Shown here: in pieces, positions 23,203 through 36,273 of the stretch
How positions within the stretch are numbered: position 1 is the first letter of the stretch
Layout of the letters: every line of letters starts with the position of its first letter
DNA from: Tetrahymena thermophila SB210
Taxonomy: Eukaryota > Ciliophora > Oligohymenophorea > Hymenostomatida > Tetrahymenidae
Length of the DNA stretch: 64,000 bases
NCBI RefSeq assembly: GCF_000189635.1
Contig: NW_002476319.1
Location: 558,001 to 622,000, forward strand
Direction of reading: 5' to 3'
Notes under the pieces: generated by a model
What the model saw: only the letters and a program-made list of their open reading frames with translations
What the model was told of the DNA's origin: nothing
Databases searched by the model: none
Position numbers and translations under genes: made by a program

Positions 23203-26200
23203 TCATAGGTGATATCTTTTACCAGGAGTTCGAGGAGTTAGAGTGATCGTTTACATATGTTGAGTAGAATTTGTTTCTTTTCTGTTAAGATCTGAATTCA
23301 TAATTTCTTTTAAAATATTTTTGTTTATTTACTATTAATCAGTTATTAGGAGTGATTTTCTGTGCTAGGTAATAATTTTTTCAGTTTCTAAAATTTCTAC
23401 TTCCCATAGAGCAGTATCACTCTAATTAAACTCTCTTATTTTTTTGATAAAAATCATAATTCTAATTATTCCTTTGGATAACTTTATTGTTATGCATGCT
23501 ATACTAATAATTAGTGCCACAATCAAAGAATAATCAAGATAAAAAGAGGAGGTATTAAATTGCTTCTATTGATTATCATTCATCAATTATGTCAATGTTA
23601 GCTATCCTACTTACTAAAAAAGGATAACTACAGTTGAGAGACCTGCATAATAAATAAATTCAAGGTAATTTTCCCAATAATGCTTAAAAGGTTTTTAGAT
23701 TAAGGCGAAAAACCCAAGTGCGAAATATCCAAGAATTATAATTATAGTTTGCTATTTAAAATCTGTCGATTAAACTACATAATAAGCACAAATCAATATA
23801 TCAATAGAAAATTGTAAAAAGAAGAAGTTTGCAGAGTTCGGGTTTAGGTCATATTCAAAAAATTTTTTTAACTTGTTCTCCTCATTTTTATTAATTAAAT
23901 ATAAAAATACTATGCAAGATATGTAAGCTATTCCATAAATAATTAAGGCAATCAAAGATATAGCTGAACCTGGATATGAAAAACTCTAAGTTGTCAATAT
24001 ATCTACCAAGCTGAAGAAAAATATCTTTATCATTAAAACCTGCAAAAGAGTCATAAATAATGGAAAAATGATATTATGATCAATCTAATATATTTAATAT
24101 CTCCACTTTTGCTTTCGATAAATTTTAGATGAGATCAAAACAGATTTTCTCAAAACCGTTAATTTTAATATCAAATATATGAAGAGGACCAATATAAATA
24201 AAAAAAAGTATCCCTGCCCATTTTATAAAAAGCTTGTAGGTTTATTTTGTAAGAAAATTCTTTTATTCAGTAGATTCCTTTTATTAACTTCTTCATAGCT
24301 TGGGCTAATGAAGTTCATAAAATTAAAGATAGAAAAAGGATCTTCAATTTCTTGCAACTCTGTGACATTTTGTATTATTTTGCTTACTTTAACACTACAA
24401 AAGTTCAGATAAATTAACATGAGATTAAGTCTAAACCCTAACAAACTTTAGAAAGGTTAATTCATTAATAAATGAATCCATGATAGTACTTTGATAATCC
24501 TGAGTAAAGTTTAAATGATGCTTTTGATTGCATCTAATTTACTCTCATCTATGTATGAATTGTTTACTAAAAATTTTTCCTCACAAATACTATTGTTTTC
24601 TTCAAATCCAAACATGCAAACGCATAAATCCTATTTTTTAGCGAATCAAAAAATATTTTTTAAAATTATTTCTGTTAAAAACTGATTAATTACTTCTGGA
24701 TTCAACACATAGTTGTAATTAGAATAACAAGATAAACATATGTTAGGATTTTCAGGACCACAACTCTTACAGTTTTTTTTGCATTTCAGGCAATTTGGTA
24801 TTTCTAATATAGGTATTCTAGTCTTTGAATCATATTTACTGGCATCAAAATAACCTTCTTAGCAAAGACAAGAGTTCTGTTAATTTAATTATCTAAAAGT
24901 AATTGCAGTATTACAAGCTGTACATTTGTATCTTGTTTAACTGCATTCTGAACACAAAGGACTACAAGAATCACATGCCTAGTTTCCTACTTCTAGGTAT
25001 CCTTTCTTACACTAGCACGTCATTCCAACCAAATCTCTGTAATAAAATAAAATACATATTAAAAAATTAATTTATTAATAAACAAACAAACAAATAAATA
25101 AAAAACTAAAAGAAATTTATTACCTAGTTATATCACAGGTCAAGCATTTTTGAATATCACAAGTTTTGCATTGATAGGGGCATTTCTAACACAAAATATT
25201 TGTCAGATCATCAAAATACCCATCAACGCATTAGCAAATTCCAGTTGAAGAAATTGGTGAAGATATATTTGCAATAAACATTCTTTAATATACTATAACT
25301 TGATCACATTGTATGCAATCAGTATTTTTTGGTCCAATACAATTTTTACAGCTGTAGTGGCATTTCTAACATACAGGATTAATACCATCGTCATAATATC
25401 TTTCGTTGCACAAGCACTCAAAAGAATTATCAACAGTTAAAGTTTTATATGAGCTATATCTAAATGAGTTATCAGGACACTCTATACAACCAGATTTAGT
25501 ACCATTAATACACTTTTTACAAGTATAATGACATTTTTGGCATTAAAAATTAAAACCATCATCAAAGTATCCGCTACTACAAATGCACGTATTAATTGAG
25601 CTCAAAACTCTATTCATTGTAACCTAACAACTTTAACAATTTGAAGCAAACCCTATACAAGTTAAACATTAATAACTACATTTTTAACATATTTGCTATT
25701 AAGTAACATCAAAATATCCTGGAGCACAAGTGCACCTAAAAGAAATATCTTATGGCTATCTATTTGCTGATATTTACCTAAATGTAGTAGAGCTTTATGG
25801 ACACTCTATGCAATCAGATTCAAAAGGGCCATTGCATTTGAAACATGAATAATGACATTTAAAGCAATTTTAAGAAGCGTCATCTTCGTAAGTACCATCC
25901 TTGCATTCACAAGTTGAAGTTACAGAATTATATTTTCTGCTTGAAAGACAAGTAATACAGTTATGAGCTTCAAATCCATCACATGTAGCACAAGAAAAAT
26001 GACATAAAGAGCAGCTCATTAAATTTGAAATAAACTAATTGCTTGAACTGCTAGAGCATTCACACTTTGATATAATAGAAGATTAAAGTGTTCCAGAAAA
26101 GCATTTTAAGCACTGAGATTTATTTGCAGAACAATCTTCACAAAAAGCAACATCACACTATTAGCAAACACCTTGATTTTGATAATATCCTTTTAAGCAA

Positions 26201-28797
26201 GAGCATGTTGTTTTATCTTATGAAATTTACATGTTTAAACCACATTATAAACATTAACTTTAATTTTAGCATAAAATGCAACCTACTTAACAACTTTAAC
26301 ATACTCCGTTCGAATTTAAAAATTATCCTTATTAGCATTAGCACGAAGTATAGAGAGGATTTAAATAGAAGCCTGATTTGCAACTTAAGCATCTTTAAGG
26401 ACCAGATCCATAACATTCTAAACAAGTAGGATCACATGCTAAGCATTATCTATAAGGTTGAAATATTTCATAATAACCTTGCTAACATATACATTATCCT
26501 CCTGGTATTAAAATCCTAAATTTACTTGCATCACAAGCAGAGCAATTAGTTGATAAATTTGAACATTGTTAACATGTTGGGTCACATTGTGAACATTTAT
26601 TCTAACTCCCTAAGCACCAAAAAATAATTAATAAATAAGTAAATATGTGAATAAAGTAAATACTAATTTATTGAAAATATTTTTTATAATTTAATTAAGA
26701 AGAAAGATTTGTATTTTACCTAATTAAAAATAGCCACTTTTGCATAAACATTAAGGTGGAACATCTCTAGAAATTCCTTAATCAAAGCATGAAGTGCAAG
26801 CATTTTAATCTAAGCAGGTTAAGCAATTGAAATTACAAGGCTGGCATTAATTTTATGAATCTAAATAATATCCTGGAATACAAGTTAAACAAGAATTCGA
26901 ATTATTGCAAGTTTAGCAAAGTATTCCACATGGCTAGCATGTTGAGTCTAGATAAAACTTATCAATACAAGTAGAACATTTTGAGTTAGAGTCAGTCGAT
27001 TTACAATTTTATAAATTTTAGCATGATTTTGAATTAGACAAAATAAAATTAGGTAAACAACTAATACAGCTTGTTTCATTATCACATGTATCACATGGAT
27101 ATTTGCAAGGTAAGCATTATATATTCCCATTAGCTTATGTTTACAAATAATAGCTTTTAATACAACTAGTGCATATTTAATTAGAAGTACATGTTAAACA
27201 TCCAGGAGGACAAAATTAACATTAGCTTCCATCAAAATATTAAGTTGAATCGCACTTATTCAAAACACAAGTATTTAAATTAGTTTTTACATACGGGGGG
27301 AAGCAATTTGTGCAGGTAGATCCGTCTGTACAATCTTAACAATGCTATATGCATTTATTACATGCATTTGATGAGACTTTATAGTATCCTTACATACATA
27401 CACAATCATTATAACTATAACTATTACAAACTCCTTTTGTAAGAGAACAAGAGCAACTATATTTTTAATAACAATAGCTCCTAAAAAATTATACTAATTT
27501 AAAATTTTAATAGCAATCTGTGCAATTATCAGTCGATTATGAACATTTTCGACAATCCTAATCACATTATACACATGATCCTGAGATTAGAACATAACCA
27601 TCTTCACAAGTTGTACAATTATTATTTCCAGTACAACTCAAACATTAAGGACTGCATTATAAGCAAGTTTACGAAGTAGTATCATAGAAATAAGGATCAA
27701 AACATTATCCTACATTACAAGAAGTCAAATTATTGCATTATTTGCATCCGGGTATGCAAGGCGAGCATACTTTGTTCAAATTATCAAAATAATATCCATC
27801 AAAGCAGCTTAAGCATTGGTTAAATTGGTTGCTGCAAGTTTTGCAAGTTTAGCTGCATGCAATACATTAATTATTAGCATCAAGTATATATCCATTTTGA
27901 CATTTAGAACAATTTGATTAACTTACACAGCTTACACAATTATTGCTGCAAATACTACATATATTTAAAATTGTGTCTAAATAATAATTGCCAGAGCAAG
28001 ATAAACATAGATTTACATTTCCAGATGCACATGTTGAGCATGGAAATTAGCATAATTAGCATTGACCAGATATAAGTGAGTAGCCATCTAAACAGCTAGT
28101 GCATAGTCCGGTTAAGCCATCGCATGTTTTGCATAAATTTGAGCATAAATTGCATTTAAATTAGGTGCTGTCAAGAGAATAATTATTATAACAGCTTGTA
28201 CACTTTGTTGATAAATTTTAACATGTTTTACAAGGTTTATCACATATTTAGCAAGTGTTATTTAATACATAATATCCATCTATACAAGAATTACAATTTG
28301 TAGAAGTATTAGAACATAAAAGGCATTTCTAATCGCATGGTTAACATAAATTGTTTGCTGCATTAAGAAAATAACCATCAAAACAACTTGTACAGCTAGT
28401 TGGGGAGCTATTGCAAGTCTTACAATCATTTTAACATCCCAAACAAGTGGGAGTAGCTTAAGTATTATCCATGTAGAATCCATCATTACAAGATAAGCAT
28501 TTTTAAGAATTTCCACTGCATGTTTTGCAAGTATGACTGCAGGACATACATATTAAATAAGTGGGATCAAGGAAATATCCATCTTTACATGAGGAGCAAA
28601 TAAATTATTAATCACATGTTTAGCATGAGGGTTAGCATTAAAAGCAATTATTGTTTTAAAGATAATAACCAATTTAACATCCTGTACATTTTGTAGGTGA
28701 TTAATCACATGAATAGCATGATGAATCACAATTTTAACAAATTGAATTACTATCTAAATATTATCCAACTAGGCATGATCCAAGTAAACGAGATTTC
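23203..28797 (-). CDS. Giant cysteine-repeat receptor-like protein with about seven TM segments
   Basis: Minus-strand exons 26720-28797, 25124-26609 and 23203-25036, with introns 26610-26719 and 25037-25123, remain in one frame for 1,798 residues to TGA at 23203-23205. The true N terminus lies upstream beyond an acceptor at 28798 and was not found. Roughly residues 1-1350 are furin/growth-factor-receptor-type repeats, dozens of units of the form C-x-x-C-x-x-GY-x-L (for example CTGCQIGYYLQ, CSSCKDGYFLD). After a non-repeat extracellular stretch come about seven hydrophobic helices (YFFLFILVLFIYLIL, SLIALIIYGIAYISCIVFLY, YSLIVALIISIACITI and others), then a hydrophilic tail ending TPRTPGKRYHL. 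Such proteins are abundant in Tetrahymena and Paramecium. A surface sensory or adhesion role is inferred; no ligand or enzyme domain is visible. Confidence 0.82.
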
Positions 28798-30409
28798 CTA
28801 ATTAAAAAAATGATTAAAAAACTTTTTGAAAGACTTTATAAATCTTACTTTTAATTGTTTATCAATTAATTTGCATAAATCTAAATTTGAAATTTTTTAG
28901 AGCATATATATTCAGATTAATTTATATATTAGTTGCATTTTTTAAATTATCTTTATTCAAAATCTAAAATGAAAGAATTTATTTTTCTCCTACTGAACTT
29001 TGGTTTCTTGATACTTTTTAATAAAATGATTGAACATCAAATAAAAAGGTTATTTTATATGAAATAAAAAAAATTACACATCAATTAGAAATACCTAGCT
29101 GATATTTTAAATATCCAATTTATTTCCAATTTATAATTTAAAATATACATGTCGTATTTCGCTTCCTTAAGATTATAGTATGAAAGAAATACTCATATTC
29201 TTATATAAAATCATTTAAGTCTTTTACTAGATTCTATCTTGATAAGATAAATCTTCTGAATAAGAAAATTTTGCCTAAATTCTATTAAACAAAGAGATTA
29301 TGAATTTTTTTACTTACATTTTTAGTAGCTTAATTATTTTAAAACTCAATAATATAATTTTTACTTCAATTAGCAATGAAGTAGATATTTATCTTCTTAT
29401 TTTAGATTTTATAAAGCGCTTTTCTCAACATTCAAAAGGAAGCCTTCTCTTAAATTGCTAATCATAATGTATTCATTTTCGAAAAATTGGAAATCTATTT
29501 TGCAAGAATCAAAAAGTTAAAGAAAAATCTTATTTTAAGGTAGCTAAAGACATACAATTTCAACAACCTGATCTATTAATTGATGATAAAATATTGTTAT
29601 TAATGAAAAATTGCACTAGATAAAATTTACAAAATAAGATTATAAAGACAATTACTATCATAATTTATTTGTACTATTTTTTTATACTATTTTTTAATCT
29701 TAATTTACCACTATATAAAAATAAGACTGTAATATATTTATTATCATTAATCTTAAGAAGTATACCCTAATAGATTAAAAATTGGTTTTATAGTTATTCG
29801 ATCTTTAATAATCGCAAATAAGGCAGGCACTCACTGTAATGTAAAATTTACAAAACAAAAAGTTAGAAAAGAATTTAATTTTGAATACAAAATACTAATC
29901 TATGTCTGATACAATTTTTATAAAATATTGTAATAAATTAAGCTAAAAATCATCATTTATTTTTAATTAAATTTCGAAATTCAATTATTTTAATTAATAT
30001 TTACAAAACAAAAAGATAAAAAAGAGTATAATAAATACTAATAATGATACAGTTTTTATAAAATACTGTTCACTCTCATTAATTCATATCAGCTGATAAA
30101 AAATATATTTTTTTTAAAAATTGGTCTTATTTTTAAATTTTCTAAAAATGTACTTAATATAAGTTAAAATAATTAAAGAGAATCTTTTGTATATTTAAAT
30201 TCTTAATTTAGCTAAAAATCAATCATCATTTTAACTAAATTTTAAATTTAAGCAAACATTTTAATTATTTATTTAAAACAAATATTATTAAGAAATTATT
30301 TTGAATACTTTGAATTGAAATAATTTTAGAATATAGATTTATTTTTTTTAATTTAAAGATATTTTTGTTAAAAGAAATCATTTGAAAAAAATAAATCTTT
30401 TAGGCTACA
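28798..30409. other. Spacer probably holding missing 5' exons of the Cys-repeat gene
   Basis: A splice acceptor at 28798 (minus strand) shows that the Cys-repeat gene begins further right. Minus-strand stretches around 28870-29060, 29087-29330 and 29400-29530 have somewhat higher complexity and open frames, with a GTAAGT donor near 29333. I could not connect them to a start codon in phase. The remainder is A/T-rich and also contains the 3' UTR of p65. Confidence 0.45.
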
Positions 30410-32038
30410 TCATTTGTTATAATTTTGAGTAATATTTTATTTCTTTTACTATTTTTTCATGAAGAAGAATTTTCTAAATTCATTTTTTTTAAATTTTATG
30501 TAATTCCAATAATTTTTCTCTTCATCTTCAGGTATTGTACTAATAACATCACAAATTTATCCTCTTATCTCTATCTATAATTTATTATTATTATGGTTTA
30601 GTAACTTTTATATTGCTAATCTTTATTCATCACTATTTTAGAATCTAATCATAGCTTGGCCTTCTTTTAATAAATCATTTAATTATGGATGTTAATCTTA
30701 TTAAATTAAATTATTTTCTATCTGGATATTACTGCACTATGCTGTGTTTTGCTGCTAAGTGCTTAAACTAATTTTATTGCTATTTATTTAATTACTATTT
30801 TCGTCTATATAGTCACAGTAAAATTCATATCCAAGATGTCTAACTGCTAAAACGACTTCTGCTTTTAATGTACCCTAAGGTATATTTATAATTTTAATTA
30901 AGCAGTTTTGTTTAATTTCAACATCAATAGATACAAATTCATCACTTGCTTTTCTGCTTTAGTTCATATTTTTATTTTTTTATTCATTCTGGTTTTTGCT
31001 TAGCTCCTTAAATGATTACTTTTCTTCTTACCATTTCTTATATGTGATGATTCTTATTGAACCTTGTCCTATTTTTTTCTCTGTAAGTAGAATGAGCTCT
31101 TTTGGAATAGAACTATTCTTTGTAATAAGAGCTTAATTAGCTTCTTCTTCCGAAAAAAACTCAATAAAAGCAAATCCCTAACATAACTAAGAATTCTTTT
31201 AGAGTGGCAAATTAATATTAATTATTCTAAAATTTCCAAAAATAGAAACTAATGTCTATTTAGAACATTTAGGAGGTAAAAAGTCTATATATAGTGTACG
31301 CTATTTAGAATTTTTTAGAGCTTGCTCTAAGTTAAAAGGAAACCTTCTTTTAACCTTCAAACTGTCCATTTTTACCTTTAAAATTTTACTCTCCTTTAAG
31401 GAGTCTCTTATTAAATGAATAAGATCTTTCTTTGAAAAGGTAGCATTCTAATTTTTATAGTTTTTATGATTTTTCTTTTATGATTGATTTTCGATGCCAT
31501 AAGTAGAGACTATTTGTTTATCTTGAATCTGCTTTAAAATCTATTATATTTTATTGAATTTTAGAAATACCTTAATATCAACACAATTTTTTGGGCTTTT
31601 GGAAATTATTCCTCTTAAATACGAATCATGTGTCAAATTTGTATCGCAAAAATAATACTCCATTTACAATTTCAAAGACTCTTTAATGTCCAATTCTTCT
31701 GCTACTACATTATTAGATGAGCTTTATTCAGTTAAATTTTAGTAGTTTCTTTTAAAATTTAACTCTGTTATATGTGCCATACAGTCTTAAAATTGTTTAA
31801 ATTTATCTTGATTATTTTATTATTACTCTTCAATCATTTCAACAGCCTGTTCTTTTTGCTAACTTATTTTTACATCTTAATTTAGTTAACTTTCATCATT
31901 CATTTGCTAATTTTCATATATATCATTTGCATCAACTTAATGATTTTCCTGCTCAACTACATCTTCATGTTAGTAGTCTTCCATGAAACATTCTTATTCC
32001 AACTCTTCAAGATTTGTATTTTCTAAATATTCATCCAT
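30410..32038 (-). CDS. TAP65: Telomerase holoenzyme La-family protein p65
   Basis: Intronless frame of exactly 542 codons. It starts with an acidic Gln-rich N domain. The La motif follows (SLKLQMEYYFCDTNL, then SYLRGIISKSP), then RRM1 (TLYIDFLPPKC, GFAFIEFFSEEEA) and the C-terminal xRRM2. In the xRRM the RNP3 sequence FYCDYID puts Tyr at 407 and Asp at 409, and AMIRF puts Arg at 465. As I recall, these residues contact the stem IV GA bulge of telomerase RNA. The long loop after RNP3 and the extended last helix (YWNYIKFKKNEFRKFF) also fit. p65 folds telomerase RNA and helps load TERT; it belongs to the LARP7 group. Neighbours are unrelated. The agreement in length and residue numbering identifies the organism as T. 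thermophila or an extremely close strain. Confidence 0.97.
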
Positions 32039-34227
32039 TTTAACTTTTTTATCAATGAGGCTTAAATTTAGTATTATAACTTTATTGTGAATTTGAACGA
32101 TAAAAATTTAAACACAAATGATATTTTCAAATAAAATAATTAATATTGAATATTGTCTATTAAACACTAAAAAAGATTAACTAAAAACTCACTAACTTTA
32201 TGTAAATTCTACTTTAAATTTTAAAATTGATAAAATTTAAAATTTAAAAAAAATAAATTTGGAAATATTTTGAGAGAAAAATTTACTTTTTGTATTTTTT
32301 AGAAAAAAAAGCTGACATCAATTAAAATTAAATGACGAAAAATATAATTTGAGTCATTTTAATTCAGTAAAGAAAAGTTTGATAGTATTTAAATTAGCAA
32401 ATAATAATATACAAAAATCCTTATTTTAAAATAATATAAACGCTTATTGTATGTGGAATAATGGTAGAATATGATGCTATAAGATGAATAGACTGAATGA
32501 AATTATTTCATATGTAACTTTATATATAATATTTTAATTGTAATTTATGTTAATTTTAAGCTAAGTTTCAAATATCGCAACGATTTTATGAAATTCGATT
32601 GAATAGATCTTCTAAGGTGGGTAAATTAGTAAAGTCAAATCTATGATTTCTGACAGGCAGTATAAGGATTTAATCTCCTTTTTAAATGAAAATGTTAAAA
32701 ATAATATAAAATAAAAATAAATAGTAGGTAAATGCATAAATTAACTTAAATCCTCTTAGTTTATCCAAATATAAATGATCTCTAAAATATGTTGTAAGCT
32801 GTTTAAATGTAAAACATTTTAAAAAAATCTGATAAACTTCAAAAATTGTTATCCTATATTCATAAACTTTAACATATAAATTTTAGAAAGTTTTAAGTGT
32901 TTATTCAAAAGATTTGGTTTTTTAAAACTCGAAAAACATTTTAAATTAATATAAAATATGTTAAAAATACACTAAAAAAATCATAAGAATTTATAAATTT
33001 ACAGAAATTAATTTGTTTGCTAAATTTCTTTCATATTTTAAGTAAATCTTCTAATTTCTTTATTAAGTTTTTGATTTCTATTTTTTAGGTTATAACTTTA
33101 AAAATTTACAAAAACCACTAAAAAAAATCAATTGTAAACAAATCAATTAAATATTTAAATATCTAAGATTACAATCGAAATTTAATTAAAGTCTCCCTTT
33201 AAAACAATACAAACCCTCATAATTACATCATTTCGCGTGTAGAAAGAAGAAAAATAGAATCAATAATTTTTTCTATTTTTATATTTTATGATTTCATTTT
33301 TGTAGTATTTATTCTTTTATCATGACATGCTTTTTTATAAAAAAAACTTTGTAAAATACTTATAAATTTCTTTTATTCTATTCATTTAGTGGAATAAAAT
33401 TATTTGGATTCATTTAGATGATTCATACTACTTTACTTGATAAATTTGCTAAACAAAATTTTCTTCCATACTTTATTTATAAATTTTTAATTTCATTTAA
33501 ATAACATAATAAAAAAATCTTAAAACAACTAAATTGCACAAATATTTTTTAGGATTTGAATATCTCTCATATTTAAAAGTCTTAGGTAGCATGTTTTTAA
33601 AGTGGTTATTTGAAAATAGATTAATTTAATGTTTGAGATCATAGTCTTTTTAAAAAGACTCCATTAATTAGCTAACACAGAACTATAAAGTTTAAGTTAC
33701 TAATTTTTAATTTTATTAAAAATTTTTTGCAATTAAATGCAGAAGAAATGCTTTCATATTATGTATTATTTGATAAATGGAATAAATTTAGTGACATCAT
33801 ACTTTTAAGGTTGATAATATTATTTTTACTGAAATTTATTGCTAAATTAGTTCTTATGATACTTTAGTATTCATGGTAAATAGAAGATATAACCTTGTTT
33901 GGTAAACTGGGCTAGGTAGCAAAAATAGATTTTCAGAGTTTCTTAGATTATACATTTTATTAATGTTTAAATCCATTTTTAATTCTTTATTATAATTACA
34001 AATTTATAAAAAAACAGTTGAATTAAACTTGAGGAGCAACTTATTAGCTTCAAGTTTTAATTAAGGGGGTAACCCTCTAGCTGTATTATTTAAAAGGCCG
34101 AATTACTTCTATAAAAACAAGCAATTAATTTTTTAAATACATCATTTATAACAAAAAAAAAACAATAAAAAGTGAAATAAATATTAATAAAAGCGAAAAA
34201 ATCATTATAACACTTTCACATTTTTAA
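32039..34227. other. Divergent intergenic region between p65 and the sugar transporter
   Basis: 2.2 kb separating two divergently transcribed genes, so both promoters lie here. No coding frame is supported. The only organised structure seen is a strong hairpin followed by a G-rich/C-rich hairpin at 34021-34077. Confidence 0.6.
34021..34077. promoter_or_regulatory. Hairpin pair upstream of the transporter gene
   Basis: The arms 34021-34032 (AATTAAACTTGA) and 34050-34062 (TCAAGTTTTAATT) are complementary with one bulge. The stem continues inward as AGC/GCT around a 9-base loop. Immediately after, AGGGGGTAACCCTCT can form a second short stem (AGGG with CCCT). This is unusual in otherwise featureless A/T DNA and lies about 150 bp before the transporter ATG. 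It may be a regulatory element, a small RNA or a mobile-element remnant. Confidence 0.35.
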
Positions 34228-36273
34228 ATGTCTACTTTAAAATAATAGCAATCAAGAGATAAAAGCACTTCTCAAAACCACATGAAAAGGGTGGATCCTC
34301 ATTTTATTGATGATGTAGAGCATCATCATCACTAACTGAGACAAGAATGGCGTATTTATTCTATGGCAGTTAATGCATGCTTAGGATCTTGGTTCTTTGG
34401 TTACAACTTAGGTGTTTACAACTCAGCTTAGAAAATAATGGAGAAATTAAATGGGTGGGATAAGGAAGAATTTGAATTATACACAGCTTTAATTACTGCT
34501 TTTATGCCTTTAGGTGCTTTGTTGGGAGCTCTCTTTAGCAGATAAATCCTTGAAGCTATCAAGGGTATTAGAAAGTCTATGCTTATATTTGACATAATAG
34601 GAATTATTGGAACTATTATTATTATCCTTGACCACACTGTCCCAAATCTTTTGATAGGAAGATTTATTTGTGGTTTTTGCATAGGTAAACAAATTCAAAT
34701 TTTTATTTAATTATAACAATTTTTTTTATTAAAATAATTTTAATTTTCATAAAAAAGTTTAATAAATTTTCTATTAAATGTAATCTTAAAACTTAACTTA
34801 CTTTAATTAAAATAAAAGGTACAAATACAGCCATCATTCCTATTTACATTAAGGACTTTTCACCTATAGAAATAAGTGGAAGAGCTGGTGCTGTTAATTA
34901 AATTATTTTAACCTTTGGAGTCTTCTGCAGTTACTTGATAGCACTAGTACTTCCTCTTCCTGCTGATACTAAAGATGGCTACAGTGATGGTGGTCCTTGG
35001 AGAATAGTTTTAGGTCTTCCTATGATTGCCCCTGTTATTCGTCTAATTATTCTACTTTTCATTTTTAGATTGGAAACACCAACTATTATGATCAAGGAGC
35101 ACCGTTATTAGGAAGTAAAGGAATTTTTCAAGCAAATATATTCATCTGAAAAGGATGCTGAAGAGGTTTTTCACGGATATGAAGAAAAAGTATTTGAAGA
35201 ATAGGCTGAAAAAGAAAAGCTTAAACATAAAATGCACTCTGATGATCTTTCGAGCAATGGTGGTAATAAAGGCATGCACATGAATGAAGTAGTTAACAAT
35301 CACCACGAAGAAACTAATGTCAGAGTTGAAGATTAAGCAAGAGTTCCATCTACTGCACAAAATAATGAATTCAATATATAACTAGCTACTAATGTTCCTG
35401 AAACATAGGCAAATATCGTAACTATTTAAAAGCCTCATGTTAAAACTTATGAAGATTTTTACCATGAAAAAATATTTTAATTGTCTAATAAAGCAAGTTA
35501 TGTGAAGCGTTTTATTTTGGGTTGCGCAATTTAGTTTTGTACTCAATGTAGTGGAGTAAATGCCATTCTTTTTTACTCTAATAGTATATTTAAAGATACC
35601 TCTGGTAAAAAAGGAGCTGATGCTGAATTAGTAGCTCGTTAGGCAACTATCGGTTTAGGTGCTTCTATGGTTGTTTTTAACTGTCTTTCGTTTTATCTTC
35701 TAGGTAAATTAGGTCGTCGTACTCTCATGATTACAGGTGTTGGTATAGTAAATATTGCTCTTTTTGTATTTGCAGGAATTCAAAAAGTTGATAAAAGTAA
35801 TACTTCAGTAAATAACTTTGGTATCTTCCTAATATTCTTGGTAAAACATAAATATAATTTTGATTATTTTTTTTAATTAACTTTTAATTAAAATATAGTT
35901 CTAACTTGGATGGTAGATTAGTTTAGGTGCTGTAACTTGGATTTTGAATAGCGAAATTCTTGACAGATTAGGAATTTCAGTTTCATCTTTTATCAGATGG
36001 ACATTTGCTATGGTTGTTGGTTTAGTATTCCCTTATATGAAAGAAGACATAAATTTGTTTGGTTCCTTCTTAGTTTTTGGAGGTTTCACTTTAGTTATGT
36101 ACATCTACTTTATTTTTGCAATTAAAGAAACTAAAGGAAAGGATCGTTATGAAATCTTAAAAAATTATTGTAACCCAGTTTAATATAAAGAATTTGAAAA
36201 ATTATCTACCGAATATGCAAAATAAGCCTTTGAAGAATAAAAAATTGCTCTAAACAAAATTACAACTGAATGA
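34228..36273 (+). CDS. MFS sugar transporter (GLUT/SP family)
   Basis: Exons 34228-34684, 34819-35840 and 35899-36273 give 617 residues. The topology is that of a 12-helix major facilitator. TM1 carries GSWFFGYNLGVYNSAQ; the first half continues with MPLGALLGAL and IGRFICGF. The second half has IQFCTQCSGVNAILFYS (the family QQxxG-N-x-x-x-Y-Y site), LLGKLGRRTLM, WILNSEILD (SEIxP motif) and KETKGKD near the end (PETKG motif). The cytoplasmic loop between helices 6 and 7 is unusually long (about 120 residues) and rich in His, Glu and Asn, and the N terminus has a HHHHQ cluster. It probably imports hexoses at the plasma membrane or a vacuole. The substrate cannot be set from sequence. Confidence 0.88.

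Noticed and set aside
26088-26429. 113-codon plus-strand open frame
   Set aside because: It is the antisense shadow of the cysteine-repeat gene, whose minus-strand frame is far better supported.
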